Assembly (NCBI GenBank): GCA_004335835.1
Contig: RWJK01000621.1
Span: forward strand, 1-61,714
DNA from: Scenedesmus sp. ARA3
Lineage: Eukaryota > Chlorophyta > Chlorophyceae > Sphaeropleales > Scenedesmaceae
Direction of reading: 5' to 3'
Length of the DNA: 61,714 bases
Of the stretch, positions 11,814 to 24,689 are shown piece by piece (positions within the stretch are counted from its first letter, which is position 1; each line of letters starts with the position of its first letter). A program made the position numbers and the translations under genes. The notes under the pieces are model-generated. The model was not told the origin of the DNA. It was given only the letters and a program-made list of their open reading frames with translations, and did not search any database.

Positions 11814-12960
11814 ATGTGTTAACTATCCTCTCTCTCGAATTTTATTCATGGAGGGGGAGGACCCAGCATTGATTGTGGGCTGCATGTGCTTTCCCATGCG
11901 CATGTTGCAGCATCAGCATCACTTACACTGCTCTTCCTGGGGATCTGGGACCATGGCATCCCTAGCAAAACACCAGCCTCTACCGGGCGGCGCAGGAGGC
12001 TTATCTGCTAGCTGTCTTTCCTGCAATTCTTTATACTAGCAAGTGGCCTGCTGGCTCCCTGTTTTGCGCCTGATGCCTGCACTACAGCTGCATGTGATCA
12101 GCTGCCAGGGCAATCAACATGTGAAGGTTTTACAGTTTATCACTGAGTGATGCATCACATATGTTTTGATGTTATACTGCCTTAAACCCCATCACTTGCT
12201 ATCAGCGTTGACCACCGCGACTCTTGCTCTATCAATCCAGGTAGATTTACTCGCACTCCAAATAGTAGCAGTATGATAGAGCATTAACCTGGTGGGTTGA
12301 ATTCGAACTGCATAGTACTGCTTAGTCTGCAAGGTCGACGCCAGCGTCAAGCCTTCAGAGCTGAGAGGGCTTACCGCACCGTACCAGCTTTGCTGAAAGA
12401 GCTGGAAGACTTAGCTGAGGGCCCCAGTGAAGCACAAGGTGAGGAGGGATGTTCTGGTATGACTGGCTCTGACTTTGCAGCTGGTGTGAATCACGCTGGA
12501 TCACTGGACTTTCAACAACGTATCAACATGATCATGATGACTTGAATCCAGCACGTGGCGCCTAGCACAGCCTTAGTCGAATCGGAACTCACGACAGTGG
12601 GGCAGCACTGGCCAGTGCCAGCAGCGTCAGAGGGCTCCGCGACGTGTGTCTCACCTATGAATCTTGTGTTTTTACGCCCTAAAAGCTGTTATCCGGTGAT
12701 CCTTGCCTAGAACGTCGCTGCAAACTGCATCACGTGTAACACGCTTTGACCGCACCACAGCAAAACGCAACGTCGGCGATAAGCAGTGAAGGGTGCTGAA
12801 GATGTGCGAAAGCACATAATTTCTGCAATCTTGGGCGGAAGGTACCTTCTGCTTGGTTTTTACATGCATTCCCTTTGAAAGCTGGGCCCTCTCACAATGT
12901 GATCACACTGTGCTCATGAGCAGCCTGCTGTGCTGCTTCTTTGCAGAGCTTCATGCCACA
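11814..12960. other. Intergenic/5' region upstream of the RWP-RK gene
   Basis: Small ORFs at 11848-12039 and 12297-12545 have no recognisable motif. An upstream non-coding or short coding exon of the RWP-RK gene could lie here. I see no repeats of note. Confidence 0.4.
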
Positions 12961-15900
12961 ATGATCCAGGTTCCTGCGTTGGAACACGTTGTACAACCTG
13001 AACATCAGCCAGACGGCGTCTGTGGCAGCCCCAACCCCCTGCTGCGCTTTGTGGGGGCTGATGATGCAGCAGAAGATGTTGTGCAACAAGCCCTGGAGGT
13101 GCTGGTGAGCAAGCCTTGTCAGCCAGCGAGCCCAGAAAGCCATCATGTTCAATTTGACCGCAGCATCACTGCTCTACACCTTCATGCCACGCTGTCGGCC
13201 CTCTGTTAAGAACAGCAGTTGCCACAACTGCTACACTGCTGCTCTGAACTGCTGCAACTGTGCAGGGTACGCGCCTATCGCTTCAGCGTCAGCAGGCGCC
13301 AGACGGCCATATCGTCTCAGCGTTTGCTTCAGTAGCAGCAGCTGCTGCACCAGCAGCTGCGCCTGCAGCTGCAGCCGCAGCAGCAAGGGGCTCCAGTGCG
13401 TCTGGCCTTCCAGCCTACCCCATCCCCAGGTTATCTGCTGCCGACAGCCTTCAGCAATTGGAAGCTGTCCTGCAAGATGGAGGCCTATGTGATGATGAGG
13501 GCCTTGAGCTGCTGGAGTTCAGCAGGGGACTGCTGGGGGAGCAGCAGCTTGCAGGACCCTTGCAGGATCCACAGCAGCAGCAGCAGCAGCAGCAGCAGAT
13601 GCCGCCTTTTGTGTCACTCTACAGGCCAGCCTGCAGTGTTCACGCAACTGCCAAGGATCTGCAGGATGGCAGCAGCAGCATAGAGCAAGGATGGGGCAGC
13701 ATTACCAATGGTCCTGCAAGGGAAACTGCACAACAGCAGCAGCAGCAGTGGCAACTGCAGGTGCACGCACCACATCAGCTCCAACTCCAGCCGGCAGCAG
13801 GACATGGCAGCTTTAGCAGCTCAACCGGGCTCATGCCTCTGCAGCAGCGGCAGCAAGCAGCAGTGCAAACCGTGCCGCGGCTCAGCACACAGCACGGCGC
13901 AAGCGATGCAGCTGGCAGCTTTGCAGGCGGGTCAGCACAGACCATCCTTAGCTGGCAGCAGGTCCAGTGCCCAAGAGGTGACACACCAGTAAGTGCAGGT
14001 CTTACAGATGCAGCTGGCAGCAGGGCAGGCAGCAGTGATGGGCACGGTAGCTATGCGCAGCACTCGCTACTGCCTGGTGCAGGAGCAGCAGCAGCAGCTG
14101 CTGCTGCTGCAGATGGATGGCCTACGCTGGAGAGCTGCTGGAGCAGCAACATCAGTCTTGCAGCTGCTGGCTGGCCGCAGCTGCTGCCGGCTGCAAGCCG
14201 GCTTCACTCTATGGACCTGCCGCACGTGGCCCAGGAGCAGCTGAGTGGTGTGTTTGACGGCAGGGCTGCAGCAGCTGCAGGAGATGGCCCGACAGCAGCG
14301 CTGCAGCTGGCACATGCAGGCAGCATCAGCCTCCTGCAGCAGCTGTCTCTGCCTGCTGCTGGCACAGCCACTGCTGCAGGTTTGGATCCTGCCAGCAGCA
14401 TCTTGCAGCCTGCAGGATCGCTCAACCGGCAGCTTGCAGAAGCGTCTGCCCTGCCCTGCAGCAGCTCAGCTTCTGCAGTACTGGCGGCACTGGGAATGCC
14501 GGGATCAGGAGCTGCAGCAGCCATCGACACAGGCGCACCAGCAGCGGCAGCAGCAGCAGCTAACACCAGCTGTGTAGCAGCAGCAGCACGCAGCAGCAGC
14601 TTCCTGCTGTGCCCAGCAGGTGTTGTGCACATCCTCAGCCCTACTGCATCAGCAGGCCTAGAGGGGCTAGCAGACCTGCTGCCCCTGTGGAGCCTGCCAT
14701 CAAGAATTAGTCATAGGCTGTTGCAGGTGCGTTACAACCTGCAGGAAATGGTTCCAGCAGCCAAGCATGCTGCAGTTCCGCGTTCTGGCAGTGTGTTGGT
14801 GCAGGCGATTATGTCAGCTGAGCGCGCTGCCACTGATGTCCAGCACATGCACGCGTTATGTGTAACGCTGACATCACACCAGCCTCCTCAAACTAAATCG
14901 GTGTCTGCTGCTGTGCTTCCACGCTGTTGACTAGGAGGACAATGATGGCAGCTTGGCGCCTGCAGAGCAGCTGCAGATACAGCAGCAGCAGCAGCAACAG
15001 GCACCAGGGCCGTACACCTTGCTGCTGCAGCAGGGGTGCGAAGCGCAGCAGCCGCCTGCAGCTCTGCAGCTGCCCCGCATCAGCAGCATTGCCGCCCCTC
15101 AACAGCAGAACCAGGTCACACCGACATACAGCTTGCCTGCCAACACGGCTAGGCTCCAGCACACAGCAGCAGCAGCGGCAGCTGCAGCTGCAGGAGCAGT
15201 AGACGCCAGGGCAGGCTCCAGCCTGCAGTTTGCTTGCCTGAGCAACAGCCAGCAGCAGGCCCTCAGCCTTGCGCCAGTACTCACTGCGTGTGGCAGCACT
15301 GGGGCCAGCAGCAGCAGCCGAGTGGCATCGCCTGCAGGTGCTTCGCCAAGGCACAGAGGCCGTGTGAGCAGCAGATGCAGCAGCAGGCCTAAGCGCCTGC
15401 CAGCATCGTTTGGCGCCTTCCTGAACAGTGCGCCTCAGCAAGCCACTGCCACTGCCTCTGCCTCTCCCCAGCACAGGGCAGCAGTAATGCAAGCAGCTGC
15501 ACAAACAGGAGCAGCAGCTGAGTGGCACAGTGATGCTGCTGATGACAGCCGCGGTTTCAGTGTTGCTGCCGGGGCAGCTGCGTGTGCTGCAGCACTGGCA
15601 GCTGCAGGCCATGGCCCCTGCCTAACAGAGCACGGTTGTGAGCTGCCAGTGCTGCCTGCAATCACTGCTGCAGCAGAAGCAGCAGCAGGCGCAGTGCATG
15701 CAGCACCAACAGCAGCCGCAGTGCATGCAGCACCAGCTGCAGCACCTGCAGAGGAGCGGTGCTGCACTCCTGCCAGCAGGTTGCATGCAACCAACAACAG
15801 CGGCAGTGCCAGCATGGGTGCTGGCAGCTTTGCAGCAGGCAGGTTCAAGAGGGCACGACGCATGCCTAATGTGTTTGCTGATCATGCCATGCTGAGCGGG

Positions 15901-16231
15901 AGTGAGCATGGGCAGGAGGATGAGCAGGCAGTGCACACACAGCCCTACAATACAGAGCTACAGCAGCAGGGGTCTGCAGGCGCAGCAGCAGCCGCAACTG
16001 CTGCTGCTGCTGCAGGGCAGAATTGTGGTGAGTAAAAGCACATGACCGCTGAGCAGGCAGCAGGTGGCAGGCATATGCCAACACCCTGCCTGCTTTGATG
16101 TTAGGAGTTGTTTGGATGTCAGTTCACATATGAGGCTCTTGAACAAGGTTTAGTGCGCGATGCCACTCTGTCAACCTCACCACATCTCACGGAAACCAAG
16201 TCATGGTTGTGGAGAGATGTGCTCAGTCGTA

Positions 16232-16281
<50 letters not shown>

Positions 16282-18083
16282 GTGGCCTGCAGATGACCAG
16301 CTGTTAGATCCTGGCTACAGCAGCCATGAAGAGGAAGAGGCAGACAGTGACGATGCTGATGGCAGCCCCTTGAGCTACTGCGCCAAGGCCAAAAAGACCG
16401 TGAAACAGCCCAAGAAGCAGGGCTCACAGCCAGCGCACAACGGGTCAGCAGCGCAGGGCAGCAGCGCATCACCTGGCAGCAGCAAGCAGCAGCAGCAGCA
16501 ACAGCAAGCATGCAATGATGCAGCCAGGCTGCTGGGGGGCTGCACCAGCAGCAGCCCCTGCCAAAGCTCACATGGCGTCACGCTTGAGATGCTGCGGAAG
16601 GTAGGCCGTAGTGCTGTGCTCGACTGCGTGCTGCAAGGTAGCATCATCATCTTGTGCGTGTGATAACGAGGATGGTTGACTAAGCAGTACGAAGGGACAT
16701 CCACCTGGAGCCTGTGGAGTTGTCCAACAGGGGATGCCACGAGCACTCGTTCTGAGAAGCTTGCCTTGCTTTGTCTTGCTTCAGTGAAACCCCCTCAATG
16801 CACGCTTCCCTGCATACTCACAGCACTTCAGCGCACCTTGCCGCTACGCTGAGTATGCGATACACCGCATACAATTCCGTCACTGCAGGTGTATGACCTG
16901 CCAATCAGCAAGGCGGCCAGCAGCCTGGGCGTGGGCGTGACTGTGCTGAAGCGCATCTGCAGGGACATGCACATCAGCCGCTGGTGAGCCCCATAGGGTT
17001 CAAGGTTTAGGGTTTACCCTAAACCCCGCATATGCCCCAGTGGTGTCTGACATCCAACATGATGCACATGCCGACGGTTGTTTGGCAGCTTGCTTGATCA
17101 GCAGTATGGGCTTTACACACACCAAAATCAGCCACTGAGCTGTGTGCTGCGGGGCACTGCGTGCGCATGTTGCCTTCTGCCGGTCGCGCCTGTCTCATGT
17201 ACATGACACTGGAACTGTGGCTCATGGTATGTGTGGCTGTGCATGCAGGCCGTACCGCAAGCGGCAGAGCCTGCACAAGCTGATGGCCACTGTGCAGGCA
17301 TATGGCTGCAGCAGCGGCCAGCCTCAGGCAGCGCAGAGCGTGTGCCAGCAGCTGCAGTGAGTGGCATGTGCTGCCTGCTGCCCTGGCGTAACACGGGCAG
17401 ATCCTATTTTGGCCGTACCATTTAGCGACTAGGCCAGGCCAGCGTGTTGCTTCTTTTCTCTGTCGGTCAAAGCATCGCTCAGTCAAGTCACCTGTCAAGC
17501 CCCTGTTGCAGCTGTTGACGCGTGCTGACTTACTGTGAAACCCGTGCTGTTGATGCAGGGCGTTTCTCGATGAGCTGCTGGAAGACCCAGACAGGGAGAT
17601 GGAGGCGCGCATAAAAAAGCTGCGGCAGGTAGGATACAGCGTGGATGTCAGCAAGGGCGACATACACAGGTCGTGCAGGTCGGCAGAGACATAAATTGGT
17701 CGTACAGATCGGCTGGGACATACAAATGGCATACAGATCGATGGGGCCATCACAAACCAAGCGAACCACGCACATCAACGGGACTATGCACATAGCGCTG
17801 TTTGAGCCATGGGGTGTTTGAGTGAAGCAGCTACAGTGCACTGCGATTAGACTGTGCCATGCGAGTGCTTGCTGTTGCCGGTTGGTGATGGCCAACCTTC
17901 CTTTACTGGTGCAAGAGCTGCTGAAGCTCTGGAAATGCTGCTGCTCCGCACCTGCAGGCAACTTTCAAACAGGAGTACAAAAGCCGCCACGGGAGGCATG
18001 CTGCTGCTGCGGCGGCAGCAGCGGGACAGAGCGCTGCAGATGATGCCGACACTGACAGCGAGGCTGACATGCTGGAAGATTAG
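12961..18083 (+). CDS. RWP-RK domain transcription factor
   Basis: RWP-RK proteins are plant and green-algal nuclear DNA-binding factors acting in nitrogen responses and sexual differentiation. Exons 12961-13104, 13266-14726, 14935-16027, 16293-16600, 16889-16983, 17249-17356, 17559-17628 and 17958-18083 keep phase throughout and give 1134 residues. The domain is split over three exons: VTLEMLRK, then VYDLPISKAASSLGVGVTVL and KRICRDMHISR, then WPYRKRQSLHKL, containing the diagnostic RWPYRK. About 950 residues of Q/A/S-rich sequence precede it, with an acidic Ser/Asp patch (HEEEEADSDDADG) and a basic KAKKTVKQPKKQ segment, a possible nuclear localisation signal. After the domain comes LDELLEDPDREMEARIKKLR, a short coiled coil, then an acidic tail. 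No PB1 domain is present, so it is not a complete NLP. The N-terminal start is the least certain part. Confidence 0.88.
16231..16280 (+). repeat. (CTG)n tract before an RWP-RK gene acceptor
   Basis: About 16 CTG units lie 13 bases before the CAG acceptor at 16290-16292 of the exon starting DDQLLD. Confidence 0.9.
17004..17025. repeat. Head-to-head telomere-like palindrome in an intron
   Basis: A 10-bp arm GGTTTAGGGT (17004-17013), a 2-nt spacer and the reverse-complement arm ACCCTAAACC (17016-17025) form a perfect inverted repeat of Arabidopsis-type (TTTAGGG) telomere units. It lies just inside the intron that splits the RWP-RK core, with another AGGGTT at 16996-17001. Confidence 0.85.
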
Positions 18084-21000
18084 GGTGATTTTATGCAGCA
18101 ACCTTCTGCATGCGCACAGTGTGCAGGTGCACCTGTGTTTAAACGGGGTGCTGACAGCACCAGGGCGCAGAGTTGTTGGCGGTTGGATCTGCAACGGGGT
18201 TTTTGCTTATGCGCAGGTTGATGTTGAGCATGCCGTGCTGGTGTCCAACTTGCAGCAGGAGGGAAGAAGGAACACATCTGAAGTTATTGTGATACATCAG
18301 AAGTTGGCGGCAGCGAACATATCATGACAGGCGATACGAGGGCGCATCTTAATGGCGGGTGTTGTGGGGTTTGGTTGTTTTTTGGTCCGATGGTCGGGTG
18401 TGGCAATCACGCTGATGCAAAAGTGCTGGTACCAATGCATGGCTATCAGCATCTGCATCAACACTGCTTGCCAGCCAGAGCCTATTCGTTGACATAATAT
18501 TGCAGCTTGGCTGTTGTGCAGTCTGCACCTGCATCTGCTTTGTGGCCGACATGTGTCTGCCGGGCATGCCCTGCTGCTGCGCTACATGTCAACAGCGCAG
18601 CAGCATTCTTGTTGCTTGCATGGGCAGAACTCAGAGCTAGCAGGGTCAGCTGCAAGAACGTGTCACGCACTGCTGTGCACGTTCAGCGGACCTGTCACAT
18701 CATCCCTTGTCACACATGGCAGTGTGCATCACAGCACATGAACCAGCCACAACTTCATAAAGCGTTGCATTTCACTACATACATGCTCCAACCAACCAGG
18801 ACGTGGAAACCCTCATCACGCTGAGTTGCAAGCTCTGGTGTGAGCTTGGGAACTCAGCCTGTACAGTACAGCTTGTATCACCCCAAAACTGTTACCGCCT
18901 TCCCCTGAATTGCACTGGTTGTGATATGCCTGTGCTGTTGGGTTGGGATTTTGCTGAGTTGTGTTCCATGCAACTTGTTTGTGCTGTCCCTGCATGTTGC
19001 AGCCATGGCATGTTTCTGCGTTGCTGTATCAGAGCTGATCAACGTGTGTGTTGAGCGCATTGCTCATACAGCTGTTGAATCAGATGTCAAAAGGACGTAC
19101 TATCCAAATACATGTTCCCCATGGTATGCATGTGTTCGTGTGGGATCAGGTCAGGTGGGCATGTCGGCTTGCTGGCAGCAACACATGAAATCTGTGCAAT
19201 GCTATCATGCTGCTGGTTGTGTTTGTGCTGTTGGCACATAAGACAACAGCACCTCTGACACTCTTGCATTCTCTGTGTGTTGTGTGACACAAGGGGCATC
19301 AAAGTATTATCTCCATGTTTGTGCTGTCCGCGTGGCCAGCCGCCGCCGCGCTCTGCGCAGCTGCGTTATTTGGGGCATGGTATATGTTATTGTTTTTGTG
19401 AAGCTGCAGGCCATGTGCGCAGTGTGCAACGTTTTGTTGCAATGCACTGCAGCTTGCACAAGTACATGCAGACAGGTGCAGTTTGTGAGGTGCGGTACCA
19501 AGCAGCTGTTGAGTGGCTATGGCCGCGCCGCTGTTGCGTTTGCAGCTGCTGCTGTTGCTGCAGGTCCCGCTGCCTGCGAGTTTCCGCGTGCTCATACGTT
19601 TGAAATGGTTTGAACGCTGCCACCAACGGATCAACAACAGTCTTGTTGTATGCCGTGGCAGCAACTTGAATGACGTGTGTTGCTATCAAAAGCAGTGCAG
19701 CACACCAGCATGGGGTGAACATGTCAACTCTGCAGGGGCGGAAGGGCTTATATGCTGTCGGCACCGGGCGCTGATCATGAGGAGATAGCTGTGCATGTTA
19801 TGTGTTCTGCTGTGTTCTGCTGTCTGCCATTTGAAATAGGCCAGCACCTGCTGTCCAAGCCCGGCATGCTGTTTCTGAGTGATGCACCATTGCACTGTGG
19901 GACACACGTTTCAATACAGCAGTTGTGGCTTTCAATACAGCAGTTGTGGCTGGTTGCAGTGTGCATGCAGAGTGCATTCAATTGACGGGCCGTGCAGGCC
20001 GTGTGCAGCACTGGGATGGGGACTGATTGAAGCGCACGCTGTGTGGTTGTTGTGTCAGCACAGTGCAGTTTTGACGATGCACCGGCCCAGAGCACCGTGC
20101 ACGTAGCTGAGCGCGGTGGCTAGTTAAAGTTGCAGGATATCAGAGCGGAGGCTTGCGTGACTGTCCATCCATTGACAGCAAACCATCCCACATCTTGCAG
20201 CAACACACAGCATGCTGAGCAGCTTCTTTGGGCTGCATTTACGTCTGCTGTGGCATCCACACTTCTAGTCTTTCTAACATAAGTGGGAGGCGGCACTTTA
20301 GTACATTGCACTGCAGCACTGACATTTTTCCGAACCATGAGCTGCCTGCTCCTAGCACGAAGCAGGAATGGAGGCTAGTTTTGGAAAGGCAACAGCGGCT
20401 ACAGCTGCTGATGCTCCTTTTCCTTGTGTGGTTGTAGTGCTCTGCTGCATTGCCACGTGTGCCGCGTGCCCAGCAGCATGTGCTTTGAGCGATGTGCAGG
20501 CGGTGGGTGCGGCCTGACAGGCTGCCTGCTGCAAGGATTTGCGTCTGTGTCTGGAGTGTGCATGGGCTGGCTGCATCTTGATCAGCGTAAGCGCCTGGTG
20601 CAGTTCTTGGTGCGCCTGGTGCAGTTTTGTGCGTCAACGTTCACAAGCATTTGGTGTGTTGGCTCTGAATGTCCAAGCATTTGGGCTGTGGCTGCAGCAT
20701 GCGTGGTGCAGCATGCCGTGGTTAACTGTATGCCAATTTCCAGCATTGCTGTGTTTGTGCTGGCTTCTCAGTATGATATGTGATCTCATGTCCGATTGCG
20801 GCGGCAGTGTAGGTGGCAATGTCTGCGCTGCCGCGTTGTCAGCGGTGTTGTGCTGTTTCACTGACAGTGCTGTGCACAGCGTCTTAACTCTCGGTTTGGC
20901 TGCAGTCTTCATGATGCGGTTGTATCTCAGGATTCAAGCAGCATCTTGATGTTGCTGTGGAGACTCTGGGGTGCTTGCATAACAGGGCGTAGCGTTTAGT

Positions 21001-22710
21001 TTTGGCAAAAAAAGTGTTGAGTGAACATTGCCAATGCACAAATTGCGCACTTGTGTTAGTTTTGTCTGGCGTGCAGTTGGTCTCATACACTCCTTGAGCA
21101 CATTGCATAAGCAAGTTGCAGGACCTGCAAGGCACACATGCTGTGTATGTTGCATGTGCACACCTGTGCGCGTGCATGTATACGCACGTTGCCAGACCAT
21201 CTGCGCCTGCGCAGATTACAGCATCAGCGCTTTGACGTCGTTGCCAGCCTCAGCCGCTACTAGCCTGGCTGGAGCTCTCTTGCAGGACAGGGTGCCCAGT
21301 GATCAGCAACACTATGCCGAGACCGTGTCATCCAATATCCTTGTCGTTTGTGTTTGCGTCTGCTTGTGCACCATATGCATGTTGTTTTGAGTGGTCTAAT
21401 GGGCCGTGCCCTGCCAGTCGCAGGTTTTGCAGGTGCAGATTGCTGCAGGTTCAGCTGCTTTGTAGCGCTGCGGCATTGCTACAAAGTGTTGGTGTTGCCT
21501 GGGCATGCGTGTTGCGCATTGTTGAGTGGTGTGGTGAGCAGCGCAGATGTGGGCCTGCCAACACAGTTAGGAGCTCAATCATTGCCTGGGCCATGCAGGC
21601 CGACAGTACTTGCAGCGAGAGTCGGCGATGGATCACCTGCCAGCTGTTTCAAAGCAGTGGAGGGATGCAGACCATTGCCCGTTCGGTTTAGCAACCAGAG
21701 GGATTCAGCAAGGGCAGCATGTGTATTGGCAATTTGCAAGCATGAATGGATTGTGACCAGGTACAAGCATATTACATGGATGCTGGGGTATGTTTGTGGT
21801 TGTCGAGGCATTGTTCTGCTGAGCTTTGAGTGCATTTGGCTTCTGGTGCATGGACCGCTCTGCTGTGATGCCTTGCATACTTGCAGGATGGCCCAGTCTG
21901 GGCAAAAGCTATTCATGCCTGGCTGTGCTGCCCACGTGCTGCATGCATGTGCGTCTACAGCAGTCGATCTGCCAGTGTTAAGCGACGCGAGCTGCTCAAA
22001 AGTGTATGTTTTACAAGATGCCGCCAATCCTTTGCCACCCTGTGCATGGACGTGCATGCTTTCATGGGCTGTGTTGTTGGCGGCAGCATTGCTTCTGCAG
22101 CGGTGCACTAGCCTAGTGCAGTACGGTACTGCCTGGCAGGTAACTGTGTGTTCGCCTGTGCGGCAAGTTGTAAAGGAATACTGGTGCGGTTGCAATGGTG
22201 TTTGCTGCCTGTTACAAGATTATGAGCTGGTGCACCTGGCTGTTTGTCTTTCACAGAAGCTGTACCCGGGCAATGTTCCGTAGTGCAGTCAACATCCACC
22301 ATGGCGTTGCGCAGATTACTGGGATGCGCATGACAGGTGGCTTAACACCTGCATCAGCTAGCTATAATGTGATGCTTCTTTTGTGGTTGACCACGGCAAC
22401 ACGTAACTCTAAACCACCCGCTTTTGGCTGTGCAAGAGCTTCCGGCATGTCACTGTCACCGAAGGAATGTCACCACACCGACCGTGACGCTCACACAGGC
22501 GTGTACATGATTAGGTCTTCGGTGTGTCATATACAGTTATATAGTGAAATCCCACAACCCACGTGACGACTTGACGGTTCTGCTTACCTCCAAAGTTTCG
22601 ACACCGTTGTTGCTGAGCAGCGTCGCGCAGAATACCATCAGCTGATTTCTAAACCGTGTGTATTTTGATTACCTTTCCGACTAATTCGGCTGCTTCGTAG
22701 TTTTGCCTGC
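18084..22710. other. Long T/G-rich region without a recognisable gene
   Basis: The + strand is rich in TGTGTTTGTGCTG-like words, resembling intron sequence of (+) genes here, and lacks the long CAG or CTG runs seen in nearly all gene bodies. ORFs exist on both strands (21348-22283 + and 21575-22195 -), but none shows a domain, and their overlap argues against both. Weak exon candidates behind acceptors are 20126-20279 (starting DIRAEACVTV) and 21217-21269 (ending DVVASLSRY). A 21-bp tandem duplication lies at 19911-19951. It may hold a gene with tiny exons, a non-coding RNA or nothing. Confidence 0.4.
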
Positions 22711-24658
22711 ATGGCTGCACGGAGGACCAATGCTGTGCTGTTGATGTTGATGTGCCTGGTGATGATCACCTCGGCGTGTCTTGCGGGATCGTGTGGAAAG
22801 GAAAAGGCACGCTGCGGCAAAGGTGAATAATGTTTCACCATTGATTGGAGGTGACCAGCTGTAGCAGCTCCGGAACAGTCACTGGGCTGCTGTGCCTAGC
22901 AGGCGCTTACTGCCTGCTGCTGTAACGTGTGCGTGATGTGAGGGTTACTGCACCCATCAGCTGGCACCTGAAGCCAGGGATTACAACTTGCTTTGAAGCC
23001 ACTGCAGCACATGCAAACATCCAACAATAGCGTGCAGATAGCAGTATCAGGCTGGCATCGTGCCATGATGACTCATCATGATGATCATGCCATGATGGCA
23101 TCAGTGGTCCATGCAGGTGTGACTCACACCACTGGTGACCTGTGGGCACCCATACTGGACGGATGCATACTTTCACATAAAAGAAGCCAATCACACCTGC
23201 AGGATGCACACATATGAAGCCCTCACGTCAAACGCACGGCGCAGGGCAGATACCAGTAACCAGCATTGCACTTGCTGCGTGGCAATCTGCGCACACTCTC
23301 TTGAAGTTCACGCTGCAATTCACTCGTAAACAATTGCTCCTGCTGACCGCCCGCCAGGCTGCCATGGCTTCCCACCCCTGGTGCCTCATGCCCAGTGGCT
23401 AGGCATTCAGCAGTGCTCCTCAGCTCTCCCAAATGACAGATGTGTAGCCATATGCGACACCACAGCAGGCTATAAAGGGGCACTCATTGCACGCTGCACA
23501 TGGCGGGGCTGGGCCGCTGCGGAGGGCACCTGCACAGCAGTAATGTGCCCCGGCCTGCCTGCTGCTGCTGGGACCGGATCCAAACCTTGGCCCAGGAAAT
23601 GCAAAGGCGCTGCTATCGGCGCGACGTGCACCGCGCAGTGCGCCACAGCAGCAGGATACGCCGGGAATGCGACCGCGCGCTGCTTGGTGAATGCAGCAGG
23701 CGAGCCGCAATGGTCGGCACCTGGCAACCAGTGTGTGAAGAAGCTGGAATCTGCTGCATGTCTAGGCACGCCTCCGTTCGACCTGCGCAGAAAGGCGGTG
23801 TGGCCGCCGAATGATGGCTGCAATGGCACGGCATCCGGTCAAAAGTGTTATGCGGATTGCTGGGATCCGTACCAGGTGATTCCTATGGTTGCAAGAGTTG
23901 TGTAGGCCTGTTTTGGGTGCGTCTGCAACGTCACTGAAATAGCACGCCACCGCAACACGTGCTGGCACTCAGGCTGCAGCACAAAGTAATGTAGTGATGG
24001 CGTGGGCAGATGCCTTGCTCGGATCCCAGTACTTCCAGAACTGCTGCAGCAGCAGCAGCAGCAGCAGCAGCAATGCTGCTGCTGCAGCTGCAACTGGGCA
24101 GCTCTGCTGCACTGCTTGGGGATATGATTTGTTCCAACCTTCCGCTGCAGGGTGGTGGATTCAGCTCCACCTGCGCCAATGGCACCTGGCTGCCTCCTGT
24201 TCCCGACCACCAAGAGCTCGGCTGGTCCTGGGATGGCTGCTCACCCCACACGCCATCCTGCGGCACTGCCGCTGGCAGCAAGCCACCCCCTGAGAACGCA
24301 TTGTCAGGAAGATACCCCTAAATTAATGCCTGCCTGCCTATGTGTGCTGCAGGGTGGTGGCTTTAGCTCCACCTGTGCCAATGGCACCTGGCTGCCACCC
24401 GTGCCAGACCACCAAGAGCTCGGCTTTCCTTGGGACGGCTGCACACCCCACACACCATCATGTGGCAGCAAACCACCTCCTTTTGATGTCCCGGGTGCTG
24501 CATGGGAGCCTGACTGTGAGGATTTGCCTGAGCCGTTAAGCTGCGCTGCGCCGTGTGTGGCTCCATATGCGGGGGAGGGCTACTGGGTCAGGTGCATGGC
24601 CAGCAGCGGAGGTGACCCCTGGGGGGAGCTGCAGGGAGCAGGGTGCAGCAAGCCCTGA
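22711..24658 (+). CDS. Secreted Cys-rich protein with Sushi/CCP-like modules
   Basis: Probable secreted or surface protein. Exon 1 (22711-22822) encodes a clear signal peptide, a basic start MAARRTNA followed by VLLMLMCLVMITSACLAG. Exon 2 (23358-23875) joins in phase and holds repeated modules with Cys spacing and a Gly-Tyr core as in complement control protein repeats (CVAICDTTAGYKG; CTAQCATAAGYAGNATARC; CYADCWDPYQ). The final exon (24353-24658) begins GGGFSSTCANGTWLPPVPD and ends EGYWVRCMASSGGDPWGEL plus a short tail. A first copy of this last exon at 24151 has the same phase and might be an alternative exon, but has no evident donor. Length is 311 residues. Ligand and role are unknown; CCP identity rests on spacing only. 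Confidence 0.72.
24151..24300 (+). repeat. Upstream copy of the final exon of the CCP-like gene
   Basis: It has the same acceptor context and coding sequence (GGGFSSTCANGTWLPPVPD then a Trp-Asp-Gly-Cys block) as 24353 onward. It stays open and in phase but lacks a clear donor, so it could also act as an alternative terminal exon. Confidence 0.85.
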
Positions 24659-24689
24659 GTGACACCTTTTATATGATGAAAAGGCGGCA

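Noticed and set aside
12280..12330. tRNA-like word GGTTGAATTCGAAC
   Set aside because: Resembles a B box, but no matching A box, acceptor stem or anticodon arm could be folded.
21348..22283. 311-residue ORF (+)
   Set aside because: No domain or signal, overlaps an equally long minus ORF, lacks the composition of coding exons here, and contains intron-like T/G-rich sequence.
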